Assembly (NCBI GenBank): GCA_031771865.1
Contig: JASISA010000027.1
Location: forward strand, 1,240,001-1,304,000
Origin: Nothophaeocryptopus gaeumannii
Taxonomy: Eukaryota; Ascomycota; Dothideomycetes; Mycosphaerellales; Mycosphaerellaceae
DNA: 64,000 nucleotides
Direction of reading: 5' to 3'
A model generated the notes under the pieces. The model saw only the letters and a program-made list of their open reading frames with translations. It was not told the DNA's origin and searched no databases. Positions 41,147 to 52,686 of the stretch are shown one piece after another (position 1 is the first letter of the stretch; each line of letters begins with the position of its first letter). The position numbers were made by a program, and so were the translations under genes.

Positions 41147-41655
41147 GTTGACTTGCTTGTGAGGAACCCGTTGATGATTTTCTAACGTATGAACTCTTTG
41201 GTGATGTTGCTCCTGTGATCGAATGAAGACACGAATCTGAAAATCAACAAGACGAAATAAAGAAGATCGTGTGCCCCTCTGAGCTCATACATATGCAGGT
41301 ACCGCGTGCTATGGTTGATGACGGCTCCTTGATGTCACCATGAAGATTCCAGGTCCACAACACAATTGCTGACTACTGCTGCTTCAGAGAAGTCATCACG
41401 ACCTCAACGGCTCCAGACGTATGAGAAAAAAAATAGTGCTTGCCCGCAAGCTCGATAGGTGACAGTGACCTGCCGATGCGAAGAGAAGAGGAGTCGGTAT
41501 TTGCCTCAGGCATACTTGCCGATGCTGCCTATCGACTTCAAACAAGGGCCAGACTCAGCCCCTGTCACGAACAGGTTCTCTCTTTAAGTCGCGCAGGTTT
41601 GAATGTCGTTGTCTTTCTAACTTGGTCGTGAGTGAGCGGAAGTTTTTAGGCAACC
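41147..41655. promoter_or_regulatory. Divergent promoter region
   Basis: 509 bp between the starts of the 145-aa protein gene and the F-box-like gene. No TATA box stands out. Confidence 0.35.
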
Positions 41656-42819
41656 ATGGCCACCGTCAGCTTCGACTGCTTGCCCAAGGAACTCATCGCC
41701 CAAATCGCCATCGAAGCAAGTGCAGCAACAACATTGAACCTCGCTGCAACCTGCCGCCGAGTGCGAGCAGCATGTCACGACAGTCTAGTCTTCAAAGAGA
41801 TCATCATCTCCTCGCAACGCGATCTCTGGAATCAGGACACTCTAGATGTCGAAGCGATCTCTCAACGATGTGGACGAGATGTCTCCGCTTGGGCTCGCTA
41901 CGCCTTCGCAGACCAGAGAGCATTCGCTCTCTACACACAGGGCAACATATTCGCCATCGAAAACAGAACCGCCTTCGCCAAATACATCACAGAGCTTTGC
42001 GTCCTACATCATCCCCTGATCCTTCAATCTACCTGGAGAGAAGACCTGTCCGACGACATCTCCATGGGCCTCGAAAGTCGACAAATGTTCTGCCTGGCAA
42101 TGTCACTCATCGCCCATGAACAACCAGTGCCCGATCTCGAGCGAGTTCTTAGCACTCAAGAACTATTGAGAGGGGGCCAAACAACCAAAGATTACCTCTG
42201 GGGTTGCTGGACTCTAGTCAAACTCCGGAAACTCCTCAACAACCGCATCGCAGTCTGGCCTTTCAACAACGCAGCCCGCGTCCCATATATCTCTCTACCG
42301 AAAATTTCCGATTTGGACATGACACGCCGCATAACCACTGACTATGACTTACCACTTCCCTACTCGCGGGACAACTGGTCTCAATGGCACCACTCCCACA
42401 CCTATGCCATGATGACTAGCGACTACATGACCACCGGAGAATGGCGCGGCTACTACACCTACTTCCACTCCTTACTCGCCCAGCACGACCATCTCGATCC
42501 TCCAATGATAGATATCAAATTCACCGAAACCGGGCGGAAGACTGACCCAGAACAGTTGACCCTTGTAGCTAAGTCTGGCTTGGATGGTATTGGTCACTTC
42601 ACCGTTCGTGGCAATGTCTTGTATAAGTGGGACAGCTATATGTTTACCGGTGTGAAGGAGTACCAGAATGGTATGAGGTGGGATTGGGCTCTTAAGCTTA
42701 CGCCTTTTGGCATGGTTGGGTGTTGGGGAAGCTTGCAGGAAGGTGAGTTGAGGAGGTGTGGGACTGTGTGGTTGTGGAGAGTTGATGAATCGGACTCCGC
42801 ACAGAGCAGCCGTTCGTAG
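41656..42819 (+). CDS. F-box-like protein
   Basis: An intronless 387-residue protein. The first 45 residues fit an F-box: FDCLPKELIAQIAIEA, then TLNLAATCRRVRAACHDSLVFKE. F-boxes bind Skp1 in SCF ubiquitin ligases, while the remainder binds the target. The rest is unlike LRR, WD or Kelch repeats. It has a Trp/Tyr-rich middle (WRGYYTYFHSLLAQHD) and beta-rich end (GIGHFTVRGNVLYKWD..FTGVKEY, WALKLTPFGMVGCWG), which resembles fungal F-box proteins with a jelly-roll-like C-terminus. The target is unknown. Confidence 0.8.
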   Translation: MATVSFDCLPKELIAQIAIEASAATTLNLAATCRRVRAACHDSLVFKEIIISSQRDLWNQDTLDVEAISQRCGRDVSAWARYAFADQRAFALYTQGNIFAIENRTAFAKYITELCVLHHPLILQSTWREDLSDDISMGLESRQMFCLAMSLIAHEQPVPDLERVLSTQELLRGGQTTKDYLWGCWTLVKLRKLLNNRIAVWPFNNAARVPYISLPKISDLDMTRRITTDYDLPLPYSRDNWSQWHHSHTYAMMTSDYMTTGEWRGYYTYFHSLLAQHDHLDPPMIDIKFTETGRKTDPEQLTLVAKSGLDGIGHFTVRGNVLYKWDSYMFTGVKEYQNGMRWDWALKLTPFGMVGCWGSLQEGELRRCGTVWLWRVDESDSAQSSRS

Positions 42820-42964
42820 AGGTCTCGTCCGTATGTACAAAGAAATCAACTCCTGACCTCCTATGCCCCGTTTTGGTATCTTCGCTCAAAAAGAGGCTGC
42901 CTCCCTATGCAACATCATCAATGCAATCTTCATGTCATCGTCTCATCGTAGTTCGTTTCACACA

Positions 42965-43489
42965 TCAATTGTAGTTCCTCGCTTGTGTCGCAGCATCCGC
43001 GTCTCGTGCAGCGACATTGTCTCGAGCTGTTTGTGCCAGAGTACTCGCTTGTGTCTGTGACTTTTGGGCATCTAGCTGCCTCCCGAGCTTGCCTTTTGGT
43101 GAGTTCGCATTTACTCGCGCCTGTCATACATCGAATGTCAGCGTATGAATTAAGACTACTTCGTGTACTATGGTGTTTGAGAGCTTCCCATGCTGAATCG
43201 CGCCCATTATTCCCAAGCCGTTCATATCCTCTTTCTTGTCTTCTTTCGTGCTAACTTCAGGTAATCGACGCACCTCAGCTGCTCTCGCCGCCGCTTCACC
43301 GGGACTTGCTGAGTCTCCAGGAGCTTGTTGGTTCTTCCCAAGAGTTCGGCCTCCCTCTGGCGCACTAATCTTTGGTGGTGCGGCGGCGCGGGCATTGTTC
43401 GAGCTCGCAGGAGCATTTGCAGGCGAAGCACCCAGCGTTCGGCCTTCGCCTGAGAAGTTCTTGTTCGTCTTGCCAAAGCAGTTTCCCAT
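42965..43489 (-). CDS. Conserved fungal small protein, predicted N-myristoylated
   Basis: Two exons, 43489..43274 and 43120..42965, with a 153-bp intron (GTGCGT..ATGACAG), giving 123 residues. It starts MGNCFGKTNKNF: Gly2 and Cys4 are the classic dual myristoyl/palmitoyl signal. GRTLG occurs twice (near residues 17 and 48). The C-terminus KGKLGRQLDAQKSQT..ARDADAATQARNYN is the recognisable end of a Pezizomycotina-wide family of about 120 residues. Function is unknown; membrane attachment is inferred. The intact C-terminus is only seen after splicing; the unspliced ORF runs on into unrelated sequence. Confidence 0.85.
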
Positions 43490-44349
43490 GACCGTTCGTT
43501 CTCAAAGAAGGGGTATGGATGTCGCGAATCTCGACGTGAAAGCTTGGGAACTTTGAAGGGCGTGGAAGAGCTGTATTCAAGGCTGATGTACTTAGTACGT
43601 CCCTTCGTAGCTCAACGCGACTGCAACGGCTGTCACGCGTTTGCTCTTGGTGTAGTTCTGGCACCTTGGTTGGCGTCTCGTCGGCTGACTATCACCGAAG
43701 ACCGACATCCCACGTGCTGTGGGTCCAGGTCACCGGGCCGCGCCTCCCGTTTGCTATCAGCTGAAGGACGGTAGCCGCGACACGGTGGGAACAGAACTTT
43801 TGCACAAAGACCATCGCAGCGGCAACAACACCAGGAGCACTCGTTTCAGATCGTTGGAATACTGAAAAACGCTCAAGAAGACAGACACTCTTGATAGAAA
43901 AATTGACTGGACCGTGATGACGGGCGAGCAATGCACCAACTTGTGCGTCCACTACTTTTGCTCTTGACCCCGGAGTAGACCATCAAGGTGTTTAGGAGGT
44001 CGCAAAACATGCTGGCATCATTCGCGCTGTCTCGGCGGATCCTGTGGAAGTGTAATACCTTGAGCCGCCCGCCATAAACCTCGCTGGCCATCAAAGTCCT
44101 CATTTTTGGAGGGTAACACTTCGACGTCAGTGCGAGACCCTTCAGCTTGCCTGGCATTGCTTGGGGAGACCTCGGTGCGCTATCATTCTGAAGAGGAAGA
44201 CCACCGCCAAGGCCATTTGGACCAGAGTTGTTGCGCATTTGCTGGAGAGAGCAGAGCAAGATCGCTCCTACCTGCCCTGGAAACGCCGACCTCCAACCTC
44301 GACACCTCAAACACGACACTCCTCAAACTACCTCCGAACGCCGAGCAAC
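43490..44349. other. Divergent intergenic region
   Basis: 860 bp between the myristoylated-protein gene and the zinc-finger gene. Open sequence runs back from 44350 to 44161 in the zinc-finger frame, but begins without an ATG. It may be 5' UTR or part of an upstream exon. Confidence 0.4.
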
Positions 44350-45960
44350 ATGACGAGGTTCGAGGAGAGCGCCATTCGCGGTAGCGCTACGGGTGAATCG
44401 AGTCTACACCCTTCGACACTCCCATATTGGCATCCTTCAAGTCAGTTCTCTTCCCTGATCGATCCTCAGCACGACGGTGGATCACAGCATGCTGCTTGCT
44501 GCGAGGGCGCAACACACAATAACTACCTCCAAGACGAGTACATCCCGGCCGGAACCTCTGCAGGCACCTTCGACTATGACTTCTCTCAAGTGGCCTCGGA
44601 GCTTTCTCGAGAGATCAGCAGCTCCAGTCAGTCCATGTCCTCTCCCATGTCACCGTTCAACCAAAGCATTTCCGTCAAGACTCCAACTGGGTCGCGATCG
44701 ATGCGTCGGCCGGGTCTAGCAGGAGCAGCAGCACTGTGCAATGGTCAGTTCTGCTGTCACTGGACCGTCAACGGAGTCACATGCCACCACAAGTTCTTGG
44801 ATGCAAAGTCATTGAACGACCACGTGAAGTCGCACCATGTGCGAGGCGCAGGGAACTTCATATGCCAATGGAGCGATTGTAGCAAGGGCAGCTTTCCTAC
44901 CGCCAACAAGCTAGTGAGGCACGTACATAGCCACACAGGCTACAAGCCTTTCGCCTGTCCAAGCTGTCCTCAAGCGTTCGTCACAAAGGACCAGCTGGAC
45001 AAGCATCTCACCACTCATACTGGCGCCAAAGACTTTGTTTGCACCTGGCCCGAATGCGGTCGATCATTCGCTGTGAAGCACGCACTCGACGGTCATGTGA
45101 ACAGTGTCCATCTTAAATCGAAGAAGCACATTTGCCCTCATTGCGCGCAAGCTTTCGACGACTCATCGAATCTATCGAAGCACAAGAAGCAAGTCCACAA
45201 TTCGGAGACAGGGATCAAGTGCCCAGCAAGGCGGACCCACAACTGCACTTATGTCGATAGCCGGAAAGACAAGATGAAAGAGCACTGCGAGAAAGAGCAC
45301 CATGGCCTCGAAACCGTCAACGACCCTCACGCTTGGAATCTTTGGGTTCAACAGTTCAAGTCTGCCTCGAAGAAAGCGTGCTGCCGCCGACACGGACATA
45401 TGCGAGACACGTCGTCAATGTCACGAGCCTCCAGCCTTTCGACGCCGCCATTTATGCATCCTTTTCCCGCAGCACCGCCGATTGAGTGCAGCAAACAAGG
45501 GTGCAACGTACCTGTATGCCTTCCGTGCAATATGCTTTGCAACAATTTGTTCCCTGCTCACGACGCGTTCCAGCCGTGCGATGACATCGACTGCGAGCCT
45601 TGCAACCCATGCAGCGATACAGACTGCGACCCATCAACAAGGCAGCCTTGCGAAACGCAACCGCACGGACATGTCTGCGAAATCGAGCCATGTGAAATGC
45701 AACAGTGCGAAATACAGCCTTGCGAAATGCAAGCGTGCGACATACAGCCTTGCGGGGTCTCGCATGTACCCTGCTCGATACCGGATTGTCGAAGTCCCTC
45801 ATCGACGCCTTCGGTCCCGCCGACGCCGCATGGCACGGCGCGCGAGCATTTCTTCGCGTATCATCCGTTGAGTGCGGAGCATGATCCTTTTCACGACGCA
45901 GAGCATCCGTTTCAGCTTAATTCGGCACAGCTGTCGGACTACATGTTTATGAATCAATGA
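44350..45960 (+). CDS. C2H2 zinc-finger transcription factor with Cys-rich tail
   Basis: An intronless 536-residue protein starting MTRFEESAIRG. The Ser/His-rich N-terminus is followed by about seven fingers at residues 133-320: CCHWTVNGVTCHHKF..H..H, CQWSDCSKGSF..RHVHSH, CPSCPQAFVTKDQLDKHLTTH, CTWPECGRSFAVKHALDGH, CPHCAQAFDDSSNLSKH and a last degenerate one. The finger spacing and the SSNLSKH segment recall Zap1/ZafA-type zinc regulators, but this is only resemblance. Residues about 378-481 hold some two dozen cysteines, many as PCE.Q.C repeats (CEMQQC, CEIQPC, CEMQAC, CDIQPC), then Ser/Pro-rich sequence. A metal-binding tail is an inference. The start could be further upstream. Confidence 0.82.
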   Translation: MTRFEESAIRGSATGESSLHPSTLPYWHPSSQFSSLIDPQHDGGSQHAACCEGATHNNYLQDEYIPAGTSAGTFDYDFSQVASELSREISSSSQSMSSPMSPFNQSISVKTPTGSRSMRRPGLAGAAALCNGQFCCHWTVNGVTCHHKFLDAKSLNDHVKSHHVRGAGNFICQWSDCSKGSFPTANKLVRHVHSHTGYKPFACPSCPQAFVTKDQLDKHLTTHTGAKDFVCTWPECGRSFAVKHALDGHVNSVHLKSKKHICPHCAQAFDDSSNLSKHKKQVHNSETGIKCPARRTHNCTYVDSRKDKMKEHCEKEHHGLETVNDPHAWNLWVQQFKSASKKACCRRHGHMRDTSSMSRASSLSTPPFMHPFPAAPPIECSKQGCNVPVCLPCNMLCNNLFPAHDAFQPCDDIDCEPCNPCSDTDCDPSTRQPCETQPHGHVCEIEPCEMQQCEIQPCEMQACDIQPCGVSHVPCSIPDCRSPSSTPSVPPTPHGTAREHFFAYHPLSAEHDPFHDAEHPFQLNSAQLSDYMFMNQ

Positions 45961-46350
45961 TGCACCAGGGGGAGGAAGGCAGAGCAGAGAGGAAAGAAGG
46001 CAACGCAGCCGGGGCATTATGCGCAGCATGGCGCAAGAGCAATGGGAGAACGCGAGAGTCTGCATGAAATCGAGTCTCATCACTCTAACGACATTAGCAT
46101 TAGTCGTTAGATCTCCATCAAAGCATCGCGAGCCTTCTTATCGGCGTCGAAGAGACAACTTGCCACGAGTTTCTTTCAATTGAAGTTTGAGACAAATCGC
46201 TCTACTCATTTCATTGAATCTGTGGTCGTATTGCTCGTGCGCAACAACACGCCTGCCATCATGCACCGTAGCTATCAGCAATCACCGCCGCCCGCTTGAT
46301 TTAACAAAATGATTATTCCTCGTGATCTACAGAATCAATATTTCAATCCA
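45961..46350. other. Intergenic between convergent genes
   Basis: 390 bp shared 3' flank; no gene seen. Confidence 0.4.
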
Positions 46351-46647
46351 TTATGACTTCCCCTCCTTCCTTGCCTTTTGCGCCTCCTCCGCCGTCTTCT
46401 GCAGGTCATTCACATCCAATTCATTCTTGTCCGCATGCACCGCACTCTCCGAATGGCTCTCCAATTCCTCTTTTTTCTTGCCGTCTTTCAATTGCTCCTG
46501 CTTTGCGCGTTCGATCTCCTGAGGATCTTGCGGCTGACCTTCCTTCAGTCGTAAATGGCGCGTTGAGCTGAGCTGTCGGGATTGGAGACGGGTCGAACGC
46601 TGAAGGGCCTGGCGCGGTACGAGACGGAGGAAAGGACGCATGGTCAT
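46351..46647 (-). CDS. Small mitochondrial-type protein of unknown function
   Basis: A 98-residue intronless ORF. The N-terminus MTMRPFLRLVPRQALQRS is rich in Arg and free of acidic residues to about residue 30 (mitochondrial presequence). A highly charged Lys/Glu/Gln-rich remainder follows (RAKQEQLKDGKKKEELESH), predicted helical or disordered. Similar small acidic/basic proteins with presequences are common in Pezizomycotina, with no known role. A second Met two codons later is an alternative start. Confidence 0.65.
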   Translation of the reverse strand: MTMRPFLRLVPRQALQRSTRLQSRQLSSTRHLRLKEGQPQDPQEIERAKQEQLKDGKKKEELESHSESAVHADKNELDVNDLQKTAEEAQKARKEGKS

Positions 46648-47246
46648 CTTTGTGGGTGAAGGAAATTAGGATTAGGTGATGAAGACGGTTGCTATAATAA
46701 CGATCAATCCCAGGGTTCAGTGCTGCGACTAGATGGTAGATTGCAGGTCTCTGCCTTACCTTGAGGTTTTTGCGAAGCTGCTCGTACTCTGTGATAGTCG
46801 AATGCCTGCTTTATCAAAGTACGACGAGGGAAGTGTTTGTGTTTGACTTACGGTACTCAATTGAAGTTGAAGCTCTATTGCAATACTCCACACTTTCTGC
46901 ACGCCTCGGTAGCGTGTCTCTGTGACGATGAGGTGACGTGTGCTTGAATGCACTTCAGCAGGCAATTAGGTTTCTGAGCTCGGGCCCATTGATGATACGC
47001 GCATCTTCAATGGCACCTGCGTAGTTCACGCGTATCGACAAAATCAACGACATATCAAAGAGCGTAGGAGTTTAAAAGGACGTATATTCATAACCAAGAG
47101 TATATCGGTCCTCGAGACTTATGGCATCAAGCGCAGTGCGCAGTGAGCTTCCTAGGCTACGCAGATAGCAGGGATATGTTACAAGACCCGCCAGTGACAA
47201 AGATCGCATTGCCACCAAGTATTGGTAAACGAGAGCACTGGTCCTG
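46648..47246. other. Intergenic between tandem minus-strand genes
   Basis: About 600 bp; no supported gene. Confidence 0.4.
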
Positions 47247-50200
47247 TCACCACAGTTCCTCTTCCCTTTCTTCATCCTCCCACATCCCCTGCTGATTGAA
47301 AGGCTGCTCTGATTTCGAATAGCCAAGATAGTCATGTGTGCTCGCGACACTATAGCCGTTTCCGCTTCCACCTGCGCCAGCGCCGTTGGTTGTTCGTGAT
47401 GAGTATCCATCTCCAGATTGTTGTGCAGAGTAAGATTGCTGTCGGCCGTTATCCTCGGAATTTCGCCGGTCATGACCAGAAGATTGCTGTGGACTCTCGT
47501 TTGCTCGTTGACCTTCATGCACCATGTCGAAGCTTGTCCTACCAGTATCAGAGTTTGCTTGATTAGCAGCTTCTTGCCTCGCTTGCTCCTGTTCCATAGA
47601 TTAGTACTGAATATCGTCACAACGGTCGTTAATGTCTGCTCACCTCTTGCCACCTCTGATACTGGTTGTACTCTGGAGGTTGTTGCTGTTCCTGCTGCTG
47701 TTTCTGTTGCTGCTGCTCCCGTGCCTGAGACGCCCTCTGAGATGCAGGTATTTGCATCTGTGGATGCATCATCTGCACCTTCGCGAGGTAAGAATACATG
47801 AAGTTCGACAGCAACACTTGGCTGTAGAGTGCCCGCCTCGGGTTCGCGAGTTTGATATGCGCCATACGGTAGATTGCTCGTTCCTCAAGAATGCTAAAAC
47901 GGGTCCAATTGTAGTCGATGTCCGGCTTCAAGATTCGAGGAGCTGGCTCAGGAGAGAGGCCTCTGTCCGCCTTCTTCCTTTTCTCCTTTACGTCGCCGTC
48001 TGAGGTCTTCTTCTTCCCGCCAAAGATCGCCGAGAGAAGACCTGAATCCTTCTCCTTCTCACGCTTGCTGTCCGAGCCTTTCTTGCTTGTTTTGCTGCGC
48101 TCCTCCTCCAGCCTAATGTCTTCACGGTTCAGCACCAGGCTCTCTCGCCCTCGAGCCGGTGTGGTACCATCGATTGAGTTCTGGAGGACATCCAAGCGTG
48201 CTTTGTCGGTTGAGCTCTTGGAGTGCTTGCTCGACTTCCCTTTACTCGACGAAGATTCGGAATCGTCTTTTGACTTCTTGTCATCATCGCTTCCAAGAAT
48301 CCATTTCCAGGTGCTCTTCCGCGGCCCTTCTTTCTTCTCCGCCTTCTTCTCGTCGAACGTCGGAATCATTGTCAATGCATCTGTACGTGTACTCCCGCTT
48401 CCTGGTAGTGGTGACGGATGTGATGAGAGATCGTCAAGGTGCGAGGAAGGCGAATTTTGCCGCCCGGGAACTGGGCGCATATGCGCACCTCCACGCTGAA
48501 ATTGCCTAGGGACCTCATGCGAAGATTTTCGTTCAGGTAGGTTTTGCATGAGGTTACTCACGGGCACCTTAGAGCCATCCGGCAAAGTCTCAACAATCTG
48601 AGGCATTGGATTCTTGTTGTCGTATCCCGGCAGTTGAGCAGTCGTCCTACCAGCAGATGCTATCCGAGAGTGGAACTGCTTGGGCTGCTGAGATGACTGC
48701 GATTGCTGGGGCGCGGGTTGCTCATCGTGAGAATCAGATGCCCGAGTTGGCGGAGGCGAAGTGGTTTCTTGCTGCTCATGCTCTCGCGCAAGATCATCTG
48801 ACGAATGTGACTGACCAAGATGATTTCTCCGACCCACGCCTGCGTTGGAGTAACCCTCTCGTGACTCCTTAGAAGGAGGCGTGGGTTCTGTTTGGACCCG
48901 TGTCAAGCCAAGAACCGGCTCCTCAATGTTCGGCACAACTGGAGGCCGCGCTGGAGATTCGTCCGTCTCTGAACCGCCCTGCCGCTGCGCGGCCCGCCTG
49001 GAAAAGGGTACTCGCTCACCTTTCTTCAAACTTCCTCTCCTGTACGTCGTCCGCGTTGAGCGTTTCAGTGTTCCTACTGGCGGAGGCAAGATTGGAACGT
49101 CTTCCTCGTTCGTAACCTCGACCCCAGAGTCTTGTGATCGCCGTGCTTGGTCCAAGCTCATTCGTCGCATAAGCTGAGCAGGGTCATTGACCAGGGTTTC
49201 CAGATCTGAGAGATTAGCCACGGTTGTCCGTCCCTCTAGCTGCATTCCTTTTGACCTCTTCCGCTCCAAGCGTTCCGCGCCATCTTCATAGTTACCACGC
49301 GTGTCAATCTGATGTGAGAGCATACTCTTCTTCCGCCGTAGACTGCTACTCCCCGAGCCTGACCTCTGGAGGCCATCTGGTGAAAGATTGTCTTCGCCAC
49401 CTGATCTTCGCCGGATCTTGTCAACTCTATCCTCAATAAATGTCTTGAACTCTTTCGGTGCCAACTCGGGGTGAAGTCGTGCTGGAACCCAGAAAAGCTT
49501 CGAAGGATCGTCCTCGTCATCGTCGGTCTGTTTTGGGGCCACAGGAGGTATACTGCTGAATGATGGAAGGTCCGGATCGGCTGCATCGATGTTCATTGAC
49601 ATGCGACGGATAGCCTGCAAGTTGCTGAGCTCCTGCGCAACCGCTGCCGGACTCGATTCATAATCAATATCGTTGAGCGGAAAGTGCTGTACAGCGGTGT
49701 CGGTGCTGGACTGGCGGCTCAAAGGCGGCGGCGAGGTCGGCGAGCTTTGGCTGTTGTAGTTCTCGGCGCCTTGAGATCCCGCGCGTGATAGTGATTTCGG
49801 TGACGGGGAAAGAGGGCTGGCAGAGGAGGCGATTCGTTCATTACTCTGCGCGCGAGCGAGCGGCGTGCGTGCAGGAGATGGCGGACTCGTGCGGTGGCCA
49901 TGCGCGTTCGAATTCGTGGCCGTAGTACTGCTTGTGGACATTATGTTTTGCGAGTCGAGGAGGGTGGCATGTCGGCGCGCTTTACGGCTTTCGAAAGACT
50001 CCCTCTCGCTAGGACCCCCGATGTAAGAGAGCGGCCTTGCATTCCCTGTACCGTCGCCCATGCCGAGTCCAATGCCCAATGGTGATCCGGCTGCTGCTCC
50101 TGAAGTCGGCGACTGCGCTTCGCCGTTGTGGTAGTAGCTGGAGAAAGCCTCGGTCACTGGATCGCAAGGTCAGTAGCAGTCTCGAGTGTACTTGCCCTCT

Positions 50201-50370
50201 GGACGATTGCACAATGCCAGTCAAGAGTACGTGGGTGTATTCTCACCATTTTGCGAAGGGTCAGATATGGATAATTGCGGTTGATGTTGTCTCTTGCTCG
50301 TGACGTTGTTCCTCCGAGCCTCATACAACCTTTCCAGCTCCTGCCTGCGGTGGACGTCGAGGTCTGCCAT
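47247..50370 (-). CDS. Zds1/Zds2-family protein (PP2A-Cdc55 regulator)
   Basis: Three exons: 50370..50247, 50156..47644 and 47588..47247, with introns of 90 and 55 bp; the protein is 992 residues. It starts MADLDVHRRQELERLYEA. The long middle is Ser/Pro/Arg-rich and disordered, with islands DDPSKLFWVPARLHPELAP (near 240) and STWKWILGSDDDKK. The Zds C-terminal domain (near residues 790-840) reads NWTRFSILEERAIYRMAH, then RALYSQVLLSNFMYSYLAKVQ. It is followed by a Gln-rich run and a Ser/Gly-rich tail supplied by exon 3. Yeast Zds proteins hold PP2A-Cdc55 in the cytoplasm and affect mitosis and polarity; the same role is inferred here. Confidence 0.9.
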
Positions 50371-52686
50371 GATCTTCCGGCCAGGAATGTGATTCGCCCA
50401 ACTCGCGGTCGCACAAGCTCGTTCATTACCACCGTGACCTCATCGGCAGTGCATTCGAGGAGAGCAATAGAAGGGTTGTATCTGCAGAGACCAAAGGTCA
50501 AAGGTCAGCGCAGCGCAAGCAATCGGTCGCGTGTCGTTGGAGAATCGCGCCTGTGTGGAACGTGGAACCCCTTGTCGCAAGCAGCCGTGAATCTTATCCA
50601 CGAGAGCCTCATAGTTCTATAGCGAATCTATCTTAGCGCCCAGACTTCCACTCTTCTTCACCACCACGACTGGCAACACACTCGCTTACACTTACACTAC
50701 TACAACCGCTGCATGTTCAATGCGGCGCTATTCACCGCTTGCTTGACAGACATTATGACCATCACGTGCGGAGAACAACACATCAAACTTGCCTAAGTCC
50801 GTCTCACGGCTTGCAAGTTTCCCAAATGCCAATCCTTTGCCAGGCTTGACGAGTTTCCGAGCCGAAGCTCGTACCACACGCCACACGACAGCGAACTCAC
50901 AGCGGCATGACGATGTCAGACACACCGTCGTTAGTAATTGGAAACTCTCATCCGGCGGACGATGTGCACATAGCGGGAGTTCCGGATTGAAGCGGCTTCC
51001 GCCTTATATCGTAGCAATTCCTGCTTCGTCCATGAACCATCCTCAGGCCTCGTCTCCCAGCCATTTTGTCCCCGTACTCTGTACTACAAGACATGCAATG
51101 GTTCTCGTCTGGCGTTGCATGACAGCACCCGATGGCGCGGACGGTTGATGTACACAACAGCGCCCAGTGCTCGAGCGCCGCCGTGGGGCAGCGAAACATA
51201 GATGGGAGCTGCGACGGTAACTTTGCGAGGATACCCCTGCGAACCGCTTCTCGCTATAGATCCTTCCCCTTACTGTGCCATCATCGCCAACAGCAAAGCT
51301 CCAACGATTGCTGCTTGCACGTAGCTGAGTAGTAGTGATTGTTGGCTCACAAGCAAATATTCGATCAGGACAAGTTTGGTGCAAGTTGAAGCATGGGAGT
51401 CTTCTCATATGAGCTGCTCTGCAATCTGAACTCTTCTAAGCGTCACCAAGTAGACTCCGGTATGCTGGAGATCATCGTGACATTTCACCAAGAGCCTGTC
51501 GCTTGCTCTGAGAACAATAGCTTTCTTCGAAGATTTGGATCACGATATCGAGAGCTGCGAGCCGGATGGTATGAGGTATCCATATACAGGTACTATGGAC
51601 ACGACCTGGGTCAGCAGCCTCTGCTTGAGAAGCACTCACTTTTGTAGGTGCTAAGATCGACCCTAAGAACATGGGATCTCACCAGGTGCGTGAGCTGCTG
51701 TTCGTTCCTTCATTGATTGCGACCTGGTTTCCCCGTCAGAACTCAGATCATGTACCAAACTGAACCCGAGAAGCTGGCCCATGCCTAAGGGATGCGTGGA
51801 GTGACCCGCAATGGTCTAATCACGGTGAGCAAGCTCTCCATTTCTCTCCCCGTGAAGATGCGGCGTATCTACGAAGGCACCGTACGTTTTGCGGGCGAGT
51901 TGCATCGATCGGCTCCAGGAGTCTCCAGGAGTCTGGCTTCGAGACCACAAACTGAAGCTCTTGGTGTTGCTTAAGAGAAGTCTGTTGCTCATTCTGTGTC
52001 CATGGCGTATGTATATGAAGGACGATGGTTGAGTCAACTAGCATTCCAATTGATACAACCCCAGTCGCGACGGCCTTCGCAAGAACTTTTCTTTAGTGGC
52101 ATACGAGGGTGATTGCTGAAGGTCTTGAGCAGGATGGTTTGCTGGTAAGCTTGGAGGGGTGGTCTGGAGCTCCAATCACTTCTCGATGAGATTTTGTAAG
52201 CGCAGACCGAAATGGTTGAGGTGAAGCTTGTCTTAGATGGAGGCTATGGTGGTATGACAGCGATGCGAAATGCTGGTTGAAGTTCTGTAGCGATCACGCA
52301 GATACGTCCACATTTTGCCGAGTCGCCAGGCCTGCCGTGTCATGTTTCACCTGGCACAAGCAGCTCTCAGGCGCGACGAAAGCGCGATACGGATAAGTGA
52401 AAGGCATCCAACAGGAGTAGAGATAGATGTTGTTGATGGGCGGCATGTCAATGGAAACGTGATGCCTGAAGCTTTGAAAGACGGCAGATGTCGTCAGAGC
52501 TTTCCGAATGCCTGGTCCTTGGATTCAAGGGGAGCTTCACCCGACGTCTCTTTGTTTATCTACCGAAGTTACACCTATCCAATCATGCCTGAATTTGAGA
52601 CTCTTCTCGACTTTGCTGGCTCCCGCCTTGTCGACCCCATCCCGCCTTGAAGAGATCACTTTGGAACCATCGAACAAGCGGCAGAG
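50371..52686. other. 2.3-kb intergenic stretch without a supported gene
   Basis: Divergent spacer between Zds1 and the Mpv17-like gene. Many overlapping short ORFs are present, none with family resemblance or splice support. Confidence 0.45.

Noticed and set aside
47918..48499. 193-codon ORF antisense to Zds1
   Set aside because: Ser/Leu/Phe-rich mirror of the Ser/Lys/Glu-rich Zds1 sequence; no independent support.
52315..52650. 111-codon plus-strand ORF upstream of the Mpv17-like gene
   Set aside because: No family resemblance and an irregular composition. Its end is close to the true gene start, but no splice link keeps frame.
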